A stretch of 64,000 nt of DNA, from NCBI RefSeq assembly GCF_020099395.1, contig NZ_CP083590.1, forward strand, positions 2,232,001 to 2,296,000. Reading direction: 5' to 3'. This DNA is from Streptomyces mobaraensis (GTDB lineage: Bacteria > Actinomycetota > Actinomycetes > Streptomycetales > Streptomycetaceae). Of this stretch, positions 49,631 through 59,756 are shown piece by piece. The translations under genes and the position numbers were made by a program. The notes below the pieces were generated by a model. The model had not been told where the DNA came from. It did not search any database and saw only the letters and a program-made list of their open reading frames with translations. How positions within the stretch are numbered: position 1 is the first letter of the stretch; the number at the start of each line of letters is the position of its first letter.

Positions 49631-50635
49631 CTAGCGCGAGCCCTTGGGGTCCAGGGCGTCCCGGACGCCGTCCCCGAAGAGGTTGAACGCCAGCACGGTG
49701 ACGAAGATGGCGAGGCCCGGGATCACCATGAACATCGGGTCGCCCTCGTAGGTGTTGACGGCCTTGGAGAGCATCTGCCCCCAGGACGACGTGGGCGGCT
49801 TGACGCCGGCGCCGAGGAAGCTGAGCGCGGCCTCGGTGAGGACGTTGGTCGGGATCATCAGCGTGGCGTAGACGGTGATCGGCGCGACCAGGTTGGGCAG
49901 CAGCTCGCGGAAGAGGATGTACGTCCGGCCGGCGCCCAGGCTGCGCGCCGCCTCGACGTACTCGCGCTCTCTCAGCGAGAGCGTCTGCCCGCGCACGATG
50001 CGTCCCACGTAGGGCCAGCCGAAGAAGCCGATCACCGCGATGAGGACGGCCATCCGGACGCCCGAACCGGTCAGCCCCCAGAGCTCGTTGGGGACGACGG
50101 AGATCAGCGCGATGATGAAGAGCAGCTGCGGGAAGGCCAGCAGGGCGTCCATGACCCGGCTCACCACGGTGTCCACCCAGCCGCCGAAATAGCCGGCGAT
50201 GATGCCCAGGACGGTGCCGATCACCACGGCGACCACGGCCGCGAGGAAGGCGACGAGGAGGGAGACCCGGGCGCCGTAGACGACGCGGCTGAAGACGTCC
50301 CGGCCGTTGACCGGCTCGACGCCGAACAGGAAGTCCCCGTTGATGCCGCCCCACGAGCCCTTCGGGGTGCCGAAGAGGGGGTCGATCTGGTCCTCGTGGT
50401 ACTCGTTCGGCGGGTGGCCCAGCAGGTCCACGATCAGCGGGGCGAAGATCGCGACCAGGATGAGCAGCAGGACCACGATCCCGCCGGCGAGGGCGAGTTT
50501 GTCGCGCTTGAGCCGCGTCCAGGCGATGCGCCACGGGGAGCGGCCCTCGATCGTCGTGCCCGGGACCGGGATTTCCGCGTCGGCGACGACGGTCGCGGTC
50601 CCGGTCGCGCTCGTCTCGGGGAGTGGTGCCGTCAT
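49631..50635 (-). CDS. oppC: Oligopeptide/dipeptide ABC transporter permease C
   Basis: 334 aa with an N-terminal OppC_N segment (SPWRIAWTRLKRDKLALAGG) and five to six further helices. EAA loop REYVEAARSLGAGRTYILFR. First gene of the operon oppC-oppA-oppB-oppD-oppF. GAGAGGGG ribosome site. Promoter expected in 50640-50880. Confidence 0.93.
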   Translation of the reverse strand: MTAPLPETSATGTATVVADAEIPVPGTTIEGRSPWRIAWTRLKRDKLALAGGIVVLLLILVAIFAPLIVDLLGHPPNEYHEDQIDPLFGTPKGSWGGINGDFLFGVEPVNGRDVFSRVVYGARVSLLVAFLAAVVAVVIGTVLGIIAGYFGGWVDTVVSRVMDALLAFPQLLFIIALISVVPNELWGLTGSGVRMAVLIAVIGFFGWPYVGRIVRGQTLSLREREYVEAARSLGAGRTYILFRELLPNLVAPITVYATLMIPTNVLTEAALSFLGAGVKPPTSSWGQMLSKAVNTYEGDPMFMVIPGLAIFVTVLAFNLFGDGVRDALDPKGSR

Positions 50636-51059
50636 CGTTCGCTGGACCCCTCTCGGCCGGTGGAACCGGCCTCCGCCGGCCGCCCCGGGGCGGCTGGTCG
50701 ACCATCACTGACACATGCGGTGCTGTGCGGTGCTGTGGTGCGGGAAGTACAAGCGGAGCTGGTCGTACACCGGACCTGCGGGTCCTTGGAGCGGGAGTCT
50801 TCAACGCGTTCACGATCACCCGCCAGACCCGGCGGCCAAAGGATGCGCAACCGTGATGTGCGATGCGAGGTTCCGTTATACGGACGGGGGCGGCCGCTCA
50901 GCGAAGGGCGCTCGTCGGTTCACCGCACGGCGCAGGGTGTTACCGACGCCGCACGCAAGACACCAGTACCAGCTGTGCCTTTGACAGGGGCAAGGCGGGC
51001 GGTCAGGCTCGCGGACAACCACAGGCGGCTCATCTGCCGCTGAAATCACAGGAGTTGAC
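50636..51059. other. Divergent promoter region, opp operon / secreted peptide
   Basis: Separates oppC (reverse) from the secreted peptide gene (forward). No gene supported. CCGTTATACGGACGG near 50872-50886 holds a short palindrome (CCG TTATA CGG) and is the most AT-rich part. No clear operator for a known regulator. Confidence 0.45.
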
Positions 51060-51332
51060 GTGACACGGAAGCTGATCCGCCGCGCCGCCATGGCGGGCGC
51101 GGCGCTCACCCTCGGACTGACCGGCGCCCTGGCCTCGGGAGCGTCCGCGGTGGCGGCGCCCTCCGGGGACCCCACGGTCTCCCGGGCGACCCTCGGCCAG
51201 GGCCGCTACATCGACCGCTACGACAACTACCAGCAGTGCCAGGGTGGCGGGGAGTACTTCCTGCGCCACGGCGAGAGTGCCTACCACTGCTACGAGGTAT
51301 CGGCCGGCTACGAGCTCTGGGTCTGGGCCTGA
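51060..51332 (+). CDS. Small secreted protein
   Basis: 90 aa. Signal peptide MTRKLIRRAAMAGAALTLGL to SASAVAA, then a mature part of about 55 residues rich in Tyr, Gln and Gly with two Cys (YQQCQGGGEYFLRHGESAYH, CYEVSAGYELWVWA), probably one disulfide. Ribosome site AGGAG five bases before the GTG. Streptomyces encodes many such short secreted peptides; function unknown. Confidence 0.78.
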   Translation: MTRKLIRRAAMAGAALTLGLTGALASGASAVAAPSGDPTVSRATLGQGRYIDRYDNYQQCQGGGEYFLRHGESAYHCYEVSAGYELWVWA

Positions 51333-51445
51333 CCCCGAGGGGCACCTCCCCTGCCCGCCGGCCGGTCCGTCGTGAACGGGCCGGCCGGTCCGTGTGCGCG
51401 GAGGGTCCGCACTCGGCGCGGAACGACGCCTGGTGCGGGTACCCG

Positions 51446-52219
51446 TCAGTGCGGGTATCCGTACCCCGGCGCCGGTGCCGGTGCCGGTGCGCCGCTCGGG
51501 GCGGGGGCCGCGTGGCCGTAGAACGGGCGGGCGTGGGCGCGCATCCACAGGGCCACCGGGTCGAACTCGTCCGACATCGCCACCGTGGACACCGGCAGCC
51601 CCTCTGGCACCACGGCCACCACCTGCTGCATCATCGCCCGGACGGACTCCACGGCGGGCGGCGAGGTGTCGTACAGGTCGAGGCCGATCGCCAGATACGC
51701 GGCACCGATCGCCGGCTGGACCCAGGCGCGGCGCAGCGCCCGGACGGCGGGCGTGCGCTGGGCGTGCTGGGCGAGCAGGGCGTAGAACCGGGCGATGTCG
51801 ACGGTGGGTTCGGAGATCTGGAGGGGGCCCGCGGGCAGCCGGTCCAGGCCGCCGGCGATGCGGCGCAGGTCGAGCCAGGGGATGCCGACGCCGCCGCCCG
51901 GGGCGTGCGGGTTGAGCCACAGGCCCCAGCGGCCGGGGTAGAGCGAGGAGGCGAGGGAGCGGCCGGTGACGACCTCGTGGGCGCGGTTCCAGCCGCTGGC
52001 GTCGAGCTCGCGCTCGGAGGTGACGCAGGGGGCGTAGCCGAGGCCGTCGACCTCCATGTTCCCGTACTGGGCGTCGGGCGAGCCGGGCCGGCCGTGCCAG
52101 AGCAGCATCCACAGCCGGCCGTCGGCGACGGCGTGCAGCAGCGACTCGTAGACGTCGTACCGCCCGGGCGCCACTTGGCGCAGCACCTGCTCCACGCCGC
52201 TCTCCGCGCCCGCGCTCAC
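51446..52219 (-). CDS. SseB-like protein 1
   Basis: 257 aa. Resembles the enhanced serine sensitivity protein SseB group: an N-terminal domain (QVLRQVAPGRYDVYESLLHA, DGRLWMLLWHGRPGSPDAQY) and a C-terminal domain ending DPVALWMRAHARPFYGH, matching the tail of the neighbouring paralogue. A Pro/Ala tail follows. Molecular role unknown; in bacteria SseB overproduction changes serine sensitivity. Sits near the serine/glycine genes. Confidence 0.75.
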   Translation of the reverse strand: MSAGAESGVEQVLRQVAPGRYDVYESLLHAVADGRLWMLLWHGRPGSPDAQYGNMEVDGLGYAPCVTSERELDASGWNRAHEVVTGRSLASSLYPGRWGLWLNPHAPGGGVGIPWLDLRRIAGGLDRLPAGPLQISEPTVDIARFYALLAQHAQRTPAVRALRRAWVQPAIGAAYLAIGLDLYDTSPPAVESVRAMMQQVVAVVPEGLPVSTVAMSDEFDPVALWMRAHARPFYGHAAPAPSGAPAPAPAPGYGYPH

Positions 52220-52344
52220 CTGATCCCGCCCCTTCTCACGGCGGACGCTCGCGTCGCGTCCGCCCCCTGCCTCACGGCGCGGTCGCGCCTCCCGTACGGT
52301 CGTCCAACCAGCTTACGAGGCCGGGGCGGCATGCAGGGGAGCAG

Positions 52345-53124
52345 TCACCGGTCACGGTCGTAGAACGGTGCGACGCGGTCCCGCATCCAGTCGGCGACCG
52401 GGTCGCGGGTGACGTCCAGGAAGACCGTGCGGACCGGCCAGGGGACGGGAGCCGAGCCCAGGGCGCGGCCCAGCGCGTCCACGGCGGCGGCGCGGCTGTC
52501 GTCGTCGGGGAGGTCGAGCTCCACGCCGACGAACAGCTCCGGCGGCCCGCCCTCCACACTGGCCAGGGCACGGCGGGCGGTGCGCACGGCGCGGGCGGCG
52601 GTGAACTCCAGTCCCGCGGCGGCGAGGAAGGCCGTGGGCTCGTCCTGCCAGTCGGGCTCGTGCAGGCGCACCCGGCCGCCGGTGGGCTCGCCCTCCAGCC
52701 GCAGCCGCCCCGCCCGGCAGAGCTCGGCGACGGCGGCGGGCGGCAGCGGCACGGCGACCGTGCCCTCGAAGTTGACGACCAGGCCGACCTGCGGGGGCAG
52801 GCCGCGGGCGAACTCCACGGCGGGGGCGACCGCGTAGGCCATGTGGTCGCCGATGACGCGGCGGAACTGCTCCTCGGAGCTGAACACCGGCACGAACGCG
52901 GCGCCGCCGAGCTCGACGGTGGGCAGGTCGAGGTCGGGGCTGTCGGGGCCGCCGCCCTTGGGCAGGGGTATCCAGACCTCGCTGCGGCCGAGCACCTCGA
53001 CGACGCGCTCGCCGGTGCCGGGGACGCCCGCGCAGGCGGCGAGGGTCTCCTCCAGTTCGTTGGCGGGCCAGCTGGGGGCCTCGCCCCGGACCCGCTCGGT
53101 GCCGTGCAGCTCGGGGCCGCTCAT
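52345..53124 (-). CDS. SseB-like protein 2
   Basis: 259 aa paralogue of the preceding gene: two SseB_N-type domains (TLAACAGVPGTGERVVEVLG, SEVWIPLPKGGG; AAFVPVFSSEEQFRRVIG) and the same C-terminal signature DPVADWMRDRVAPFYDRD. Start overlaps the stop of the upstream P-loop gene (ATGA), so the two are coupled. Confidence 0.78.
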   Translation of the reverse strand: MSGPELHGTERVRGEAPSWPANELEETLAACAGVPGTGERVVEVLGRSEVWIPLPKGGGPDSPDLDLPTVELGGAAFVPVFSSEEQFRRVIGDHMAYAVAPAVEFARGLPPQVGLVVNFEGTVAVPLPPAAVAELCRAGRLRLEGEPTGGRVRLHEPDWQDEPTAFLAAAGLEFTAARAVRTARRALASVEGGPPELFVGVELDLPDDDSRAAAVDALGRALGSAPVPWPVRTVFLDVTRDPVADWMRDRVAPFYDRDR

Positions 53125-54086
53125 CCGTTCTCCCCACGGTCTCGTCGCGCTCGCACCCGCACCTTAACGGCCGGCTCTCCGTCAGGGGGCGGGAGGGGGA
53201 CGGCGGGCGGGCGGGGCGGCCGGCGCGCGGCGGGGACGGTGGGGGCGGTGGAGGCGGCGGGGGCGGTGGACGGTCCCGAAGAGGAAGGGGCGGCAGGGGC
53301 GGCAGGAGTGGAGAGTGCTCCCGACGCGAAGGGGGCGGCGGGGGCAGAAGGGGCGGCCGGCGCTCCCGGCGCGGGCACTCCCCCCGCACCCCGCCCCGCG
53401 AAGGTGATCGTCCGCAGCGCCGCCGCGGCCGGGCGGTCGAGCAGGAAGACGCCCGCCGCGCCCGCCGGCGGCCGGCCCGCTTCCGCCGCCGCGATCAGCC
53501 GCTCCATGGCGCGGCGGTGGCGCCCGAACGCGGCCCGGGAGACCGTCCGCCCCCGGGCCCGCTGCCCGGCGAGCGCGGTCCCGGGCTCGACGGCGAGCAG
53601 CAGGACGTGCAGCGCGGTGCCGCGCCGCCGCGCCTCGCGGGCCAGCAGCCGGCGGACCCAGCCGCGCTGCCCGCAGTCGTGCACGACGAGGCTCGCGCCG
53701 GAGCGCAGGGCGCGCCACAGGTGCGCGTAGTGCACGAGGCGCGCGAGGGGGCGGTAGGCGCCGTACGGAAGCCGTACGGGCAGCCCGCGCAACCGGCGCT
53801 CCAGGCGGGCCCGGGAGTCCTGCGAGTCGACGCTGCGGACGGGGTCGCCCCGGCCGTCGAGGGCGGGCACGACCCGCCGGATCAGGGTGGACTTCCCGGC
53901 GCCGGGCAGGCCGGAGACGACCAGCAGGTCCCCGGCGCGGCAGCCCAGCTCCGCGCTGGGCCGCGCGGCCCCGCGCAGGTCGCGCACCCGCGCCCCGGCG
54001 GTCCCCGCCGTCCGTGTCGCCCGCGCGGCATCCGCCGCCCCCCTCTGGACGCCCGTTCGCACCGCTCCCCCGTCCTCGTCCGCCAC
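53121..54086 (-). CDS. P-loop NTPase (kinase-like) with Ala/Pro-rich tail
   Basis: 321 aa. Walker A VVSGLPGAGKSTLIRRVV near residue 60; the following QDSRARLERRLRG and HDCGQRGWVRRLLAREARRR resemble small-molecule kinase or zeta-toxin-like P-loop proteins. The last 90 residues are low-complexity Ala/Pro/Ser. Translationally coupled to SseB-like 2. Substrate unknown. Divergent from the glycine riboswitch region. Confidence 0.75.
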   Translation of the reverse strand: MADEDGGAVRTGVQRGAADAARATRTAGTAGARVRDLRGAARPSAELGCRAGDLLVVSGLPGAGKSTLIRRVVPALDGRGDPVRSVDSQDSRARLERRLRGLPVRLPYGAYRPLARLVHYAHLWRALRSGASLVVHDCGQRGWVRRLLAREARRRGTALHVLLLAVEPGTALAGQRARGRTVSRAAFGRHRRAMERLIAAAEAGRPPAGAAGVFLLDRPAAAALRTITFAGRGAGGVPAPGAPAAPSAPAAPFASGALSTPAAPAAPSSSGPSTAPAASTAPTVPAARRPPRPPAVPLPPPDGEPAVKVRVRARRDRGENG

Positions 54087-54243
54087 ACCGCCACACCGCC
54101 GCGCCGCGGCTCCGTCGCCCGGTGCTCACGGTGTACCCCATCCGCATACGGACGGAGTAAAGGAAAAGTAATCCAATGCGATGGGCTCCGAACGGTCCAT
54201 CGCACGCCCGTACGTGCAATGATGTGCGCGCCAAGAGCACGAC

Positions 54244-54280
54244 CACCTGCGTACACGCACACCTGCGTACAACTGCATAC
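54244..54280 (+). repeat. Direct repeats before the glycine riboswitch
   Basis: CACCTGCGTACA occurs at 54244-54255 and 54260-54271 (16-base period, close to one and a half helical turns), followed by a related ACTGCATAC. They end about 16 bases before the first riboswitch stem, in the expected promoter area of gcvT, and could be regulator half-sites. Confidence 0.5.
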
Positions 54281-54295
54281 CGGCCGCTCGAATCC

Positions 54296-54514
54296 GCGCG
54301 GGAGAGTCCCGGCCATGTGCCTGCCGCACCGCGGCACGCCGCATGCCGGGCGCCGAAGGAGCAAGTTCCTCCCTTGAATCTCTCAGGCCCCGTACCGCGC
54401 AGGGTGAGGCAGATCTGAAAAGCGGACCGCCCGGCGGTCCCACCCAAGGTGCAAGCCGCGTGCCCTCCGGGGCTCCCGGTGAACCTCTCAGGTTCCGATG
54501 ACAGATGGGGAGGC
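54296..54514 (+). promoter_or_regulatory. Tandem glycine riboswitch upstream of gcvT
   Basis: First aptamer: GGGAGAGTCCCGG opening stem, conserved GCCGAAGGAGCAAGTTCCTC core, CTCTCAGG and GGCAGATCTGAAAAGCGG closing. Second aptamer: CCCAAGGTGCAAGCC core, CCTCTCAGGTTCC and ATGACAGATGGGGAGG. The two aptamers with linker end about 50 bases before the gcvT start. Glycine riboswitches upstream of gcvT are known in Streptomyces griseus, where they activate the cleavage system. The switch type (terminator or RBS access) was not determined. Confidence 0.92.
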
Positions 54515-54565
54515 CGTCCTTCGACGTCCCCGCGTCCTCGCGACCGCTGCCCGGGAGCCTTGATC

Positions 54566-55717
54566 ATGTCTGCCGCAGAGACCTCACAGCCCTCAGAGAC
54601 CGCCGCCCCGCGTCGTACCGCGCTCGACGCGCTGCACCGCGCCCTGGGCGCGACGATGACCGACTTCGCCGGCTGGGACATGCCCCTCCGCTACGGGAGC
54701 GAGCGCGACGAGCACGTGGCCGTCCGCACCCGCGCCGGTCTGTTCGACCTCTCCCACATGGGCGAGATCACCCTTACGGGTCCGCAGGCCGGCCAGGCCC
54801 TGGACCACGCCCTGGTGGGCAACCTCTCCGCGTTGAAGCCGGGCCGCGCCCGCTACACGATGATCTGCGACGAGCGCGGCGGCATCCTGGACGACCTGAT
54901 CGTCTACCGGCTGGCGGACGAGGAGTACATGGTCGTCGCCAACGCCTCCAACGCCCAGGTGGTGCTGGACGCGCTCACCGAGCGGGCCGCCGGCTTCGGG
55001 ACCGAGGTGCGGGACGACCGCGAGAACTACGCGCTGCTCGCCGTCCAGGGCCCGGCCTCCCCCGCCATCCTCAAGTCGGTCACCGACGCCGACCTCGACG
55101 GCCTCAAGTACTACGCGGGCCTGCCCGGCACGGTCGCCGGCGTCCCGGCGCTGATCGCCCGCACCGGCTACACCGGCGAGGACGGCTTCGAGCTGTTCGT
55201 CGCCCCCGCCGACGCGGAGAAGCTGTGGCAGGCGCTCACCGAGGCGGGCGCGGACGCCGGCCTGGTGCCCTGCGGCCTGTCCTGCCGGGACACGCTGCGT
55301 CTGGAGGCGGGCATGCCGCTGTACGGGCACGAGCTGACGACGGCGACCACGCCGTTCGACGCCGGGCTCGGCCGCGTCGTCAAGTTCGACAAGCCCGGCG
55401 ACTTCGTGGGGCGCGCGGCGCTGGAGGCCGCCGCCGAGCGCGCCGCCGACGCCCCGCCGCGCACGCTGGTGGGCCTGGTGGCGACCGGGCGGCGGGTGCC
55501 GCGGGCCGGTTACCCGGTGGTGGACGCCGCCTCCGGCGCGGTCATCGGCGAGGTCACCTCGGGTGCGCCCTCCCCCACGCTCGGCAAGCCGATCGCCATC
55601 GCCTACGTGGACGCGGCCCACGCCGCGCCCGGCACGGCCGGGGTCGCGGTGGACATCCGCGGCAGCCACGAGCCGTACGAGGTCGTCGCCCTGCCGTTCT
55701 ACAAGCGGGAGCGCTGA
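54566..55717 (+). CDS. gcvT: Glycine cleavage system T protein (aminomethyltransferase)
   Basis: 383 aa. Transfers the aminomethyl group on lipoyl GcvH to tetrahydrofolate. Segments [51 protein letters not shown] and [20 protein letters not shown] are typical, including the folate-site Asp. GGGAG ten bases before the ATG. First gene behind the glycine riboswitch; the glycine decarboxylase gcvP is not in this window. Confidence 0.97.
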   Translation: MSAAETSQPSETAAPRRTALDALHRALGATMTDFAGWDMPLRYGSERDEHVAVRTRAGLFDLSHMGEITLTGPQAGQALDHALVGNLSALKPGRARYTMICDERGGILDDLIVYRLADEEYMVVANASNAQVVLDALTERAAGFGTEVRDDRENYALLAVQGPASPAILKSVTDADLDGLKYYAGLPGTVAGVPALIARTGYTGEDGFELFVAPADAEKLWQALTEAGADAGLVPCGLSCRDTLRLEAGMPLYGHELTTATTPFDAGLGRVVKFDKPGDFVGRAALEAAAERAADAPPRTLVGLVATGRRVPRAGYPVVDAASGAVIGEVTSGAPSPTLGKPIAIAYVDAAHAAPGTAGVAVDIRGSHEPYEVVALPFYKRER

Positions 55718-55803
55718 GCCCGCCCGGCGTCCCCCGTCGTTCTCCGTCTCACCTGTCAAGACCCCTTGCACGAGCACCCACCCGCGTACAGGAGAATCAA
55801 CCC

Positions 55804-56181
55804 ATGAGCAACCCCCAGCACCTCCGCTACACCAAGGAGCACGAGTGGCTGTCGGCCACGGATGAGAACGGTGTGGCGACGGTGGGTATCACCGAGTTCG
55901 CGGCCAGCGCGCTCGGAGACGTCGTCTTCGCCCAGCTCCCGGCCGTCGGCGACACCGTCACCGCGGGCGAGACCTGTGGTGAGCTGGAGTCCACCAAGTC
56001 GGTCAGCGACCTCTACGCCCCCGTCACGGGCGAGGTCGTCGAGGCCAACCAGGACGTCGTGGACGACCCCTCGCTGGTGAACTCCGCCCCCTTCGAGGGC
56101 GGCTGGCTGTTCAAGGTGAAGATCACGGACGAGCCGGCGGAGCTGCTGACCGCCGACGCGTACACGGACTTCGCCGGCTGA
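55804..56181 (+). CDS. gcvH: Glycine cleavage system H protein
   Basis: 125 aa lipoyl carrier. The lipoylation Lys is in [16 protein letters not shown]; the N-terminus reads [17 protein letters not shown]. Full length. AGGAGA seven bases before the ATG. 86 bases after gcvT, probably cotranscribed under the riboswitch. Confidence 0.98.
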   Translation: MSNPQHLRYTKEHEWLSATDENGVATVGITEFAASALGDVVFAQLPAVGDTVTAGETCGELESTKSVSDLYAPVTGEVVEANQDVVDDPSLVNSAPFEGGWLFKVKITDEPAELLTADAYTDFAG

Positions 56182-56236
56182 CCCCGCGTCCCGCCTTCCC
56201 CCGGCCCCTCCCGGCCCCTCCCGCCAGGAAGAACTC

Positions 56237-57499
56237 ATGTCGCTTCTGAACAGCTCCCTCCATGAGCTCGACCCCGACGTCGCCGCCGCTGTCGACGCCG
56301 AACTCCACCGTCAGCAGTCCACGCTGGAAATGATCGCCTCGGAGAACTTCGCTCCGGTCGCGGTCATGGAGGCCCAGGGCTCGGTCCTCACCAACAAGTA
56401 CGCCGAGGGCTACCCGGGCCGCCGCTACTACGGCGGCTGCGAGCACGTCGACGTCGTCGAGCAGATCGCCATCGACCGGATCAAGGCGCTGTTCGGCGCC
56501 GAGGCCGCCAACGTGCAGCCGCACTCGGGCGCCCAGGCCAACGCCGCGGCGATGTTCGCGCTGCTCAAGCCGGGCGACACCATCCTGGGTCTGAACCTCG
56601 CCCACGGCGGGCACCTGACCCACGGCATGAAGATCAACTTCTCGGGCAAGCTCTACAACGTGGTCGCCTACCACGTCGACGAGCAGACCAACCTGGTCGA
56701 CATGGAGGAGGTCGAGCGCCTCGCCAAGGAGCACCGCCCCAAGCTGATCGTCGCCGGCTGGTCCGCCTACCCGCGCCAGCTGGACTTCGCGGCGTTCCGC
56801 CGGATCGCGGACGAGGTCGGCGCGTACCTGATGGTCGACATGGCCCACTTCGCGGGCCTGGTCGCCGCCGGGCTGCACCCCTCCCCGGTGCCGCACGCGC
56901 ACGTCGTGACCACCACCACGCACAAGACCCTCGGCGGTCCGCGCGGCGGTGTGATCCTCTCCACGGCCGAGCTCGCCAAGAAGATCAACTCGGCGGTCTT
57001 CCCCGGCCAGCAGGGCGGCCCGCTGGAGCACGTGATCGCGGCCAAGGCGGTCTCCTTCAAGGTCGCGGCCAGCGAGGAGTTCAAGGAGCGCCAGCAGCGC
57101 ACGCTGGAGGGCGCGAAGATCCTGGCCGAGCGCCTGGTCCAGGACGACGTCAAGGAGCACGGCGTCTCCGTCCTGTCCGGCGGCACGGACGTGCACCTGG
57201 TCCTCGTCGACCTGCGCAACTCCCAGCTGGACGGCCAGCAGGCCGAGGACCGCCTCCACGAGGTCGGCATCACGGTCAACCGCAACGCCATCCCGAACGA
57301 CCCGCGCCCCCCGATGGTCACCTCGGGCCTGCGGATCGGCACCCCGGCGCTGGCCACCCGCGGCTTCACCACCGAGGACTTCCGCGAGGTCGCGGACGTC
57401 ATCGCGGAGGCCCTGAAGCCCGAGTACGACGCCCCGGCGCTGCGCGCCCGCGTCACCGCGCTGGCGGACAAGCACCCGCTGTACCCCGGCCTGAAGTAG
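56237..57499 (+). CDS. glyA: Serine hydroxymethyltransferase
   Basis: 420 aa PLP enzyme interconverting glycine and serine with folate one-carbon units. PLP Lys in [18 protein letters not shown]; also [20 protein letters not shown] and [14 protein letters not shown]. 55 bases after gcvH. With GcvT/GcvH it converts two glycines to one serine. Confidence 0.98.
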   Translation: MSLLNSSLHELDPDVAAAVDAELHRQQSTLEMIASENFAPVAVMEAQGSVLTNKYAEGYPGRRYYGGCEHVDVVEQIAIDRIKALFGAEAANVQPHSGAQANAAAMFALLKPGDTILGLNLAHGGHLTHGMKINFSGKLYNVVAYHVDEQTNLVDMEEVERLAKEHRPKLIVAGWSAYPRQLDFAAFRRIADEVGAYLMVDMAHFAGLVAAGLHPSPVPHAHVVTTTTHKTLGGPRGGVILSTAELAKKINSAVFPGQQGGPLEHVIAAKAVSFKVAASEEFKERQQRTLEGAKILAERLVQDDVKEHGVSVLSGGTDVHLVLVDLRNSQLDGQQAEDRLHEVGITVNRNAIPNDPRPPMVTSGLRIGTPALATRGFTTEDFREVADVIAEALKPEYDAPALRARVTALADKHPLYPGLK

Positions 57500-57629
57500 G
57501 ACCGGACCTCCGGTTTTACCGGGATGTACGGGGCATCGCGCACACTGGTGGTGAGCGCGGTGCCCCGCACCACGTCACACACAGCCGTAAACCCCCCTCG
57601 TACCACCCCCGACCCAAGGAGCTGCCACC

Positions 57630-59012
<1,383 letters not shown>

Positions 59013-59034
59013 GCGCGCCGACGCGCTGATCTTC

Positions 59035-59068
59035 CGACGCCCCGCCCGGTCCGCCGGGCGGGGCGTCG
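59035..59068 (+). terminator. Terminator after sdaA
   Basis: Perfect 15-base arms CGACGCCCCGCCCGG and CCGGGCGGGGCGTCG with a TCCG loop, 22 bases past the sdaA stop; closes the gcv-glyA-sdaA block. Also usable from the converging side. Confidence 0.85.
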
Positions 59069-59088
59069 CCTTTACGGCGCGGCGGCCG

Positions 59089-59382
59089 TCAGGCGTGCAC
59101 CCGCCGGTGGTCCCGCCGCCAGTGCCCGGCCCGCTCCCGGGCGGCCCGGGCCTCGGCGGCCGCGTCGCCCGCTCGCACGGCGTTGGCGAGCGCGTCCCGC
59201 AGGGCCGCGCAGCGGACGCACGGGCGGCGGGGCCGCTGGGAGACGGCGGGGAGGGTGTACGCGCCTCCGGCACCGGATCCGTGCGGGACGGTGACCACGT
59301 ACTCGCGCATGACCGCCAAGTCCGGACGCCGGGGCGGATGCTCACCGACTCCCACGGCTTCCCCGTCACCCGATCCGGTCAT
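59089..59382 (-). CDS. Small hypothetical protein
   Basis: 97 aa, MTGSGDGEAVGVGEHPPRRP onward, with a CxxC pair (PCVRCAALRDALANAVRAGD) and an Arg/Ala-rich C-terminus. Start overlaps the stop of the gene upstream by ATGA, supporting translational coupling. Such CxxC small proteins often accompany XRE/TPR regulators in Streptomyces. Function unknown. Confidence 0.6.
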   Translation of the reverse strand: MTGSGDGEAVGVGEHPPRRPDLAVMREYVVTVPHGSGAGGAYTLPAVSQRPRRPCVRCAALRDALANAVRAGDAAAEARAARERAGHWRRDHRRVHA

Positions 59383-59657
59383 CGCGCGCCCCCTTCCGGG
59401 TCGAGCCCCAGCGCACGCCGCTCGTCGGGGGAGGCGAGGGCCAGGCGGTACCGGGGGCACCACCAGGAACCGGTGCCGCCGGTCCCCAGGAGCCGTACCT
59501 TGCCGCCCTGGGTCTCCCTCACGAGCCCCAGCCTTCCCGTGTCCATGTCCTTGACCAGTCGCCCCAGTGGCACCGGCGCAGCCGCGGCCGGAGGCAGCGG
59601 AACGAGCGGTGGGCATACGGCCCCGCGCCGGTCTGTCCTGCCACGGAAATCAGCCAT
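59379..59657 (-). CDS. Small hypothetical protein
   Basis: 92 aa, [20 protein letters not shown] onward; a possible small beta barrel (LVKDMDTGRLGLVRETQGGK then VRLLGTGGTGSWWCPRYRLA). GGAGA ribosome site. Coupled to the following gene by ATGA and divergent from the XRE/TPR gene. Function unknown. Confidence 0.6.
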   Translation of the reverse strand: MADFRGRTDRRGAVCPPLVPLPPAAAAPVPLGRLVKDMDTGRLGLVRETQGGKVRLLGTGGTGSWWCPRYRLALASPDERRALGLDPEGGAR

Positions 59658-59741
59658 CTGTCTCCATTGGTGGTCGTGTTGGCCATACGGACAGAGAACC
59701 GACCAGCCCGGCCTGGCGGTACGGTTGCCTGGGCGTCGGGG

Positions 59742-59756
59742 CTTAAGAGCTTTAAG
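59742..59756 (+). promoter_or_regulatory. CTTAA-TTAAG palindrome at the XRE/TPR gene start
   Basis: CTTAAGAGCTTTAAG: CTTAA and TTAAG arms around GAGCT, a near-perfect palindrome whose last base is the first base of the GTG start at 59756. It contains the AAGAGCTTTAAG core found before DUF397 copy 2 at 34448. Confidence 0.5.

Noticed and set aside
51030-52112. 360-codon reverse reading overlapping SseB-like 1
   Set aside because: Arg/Pro/Ala-rich shadow; the SseB-like frame has the paralogue signature and a sensible start.
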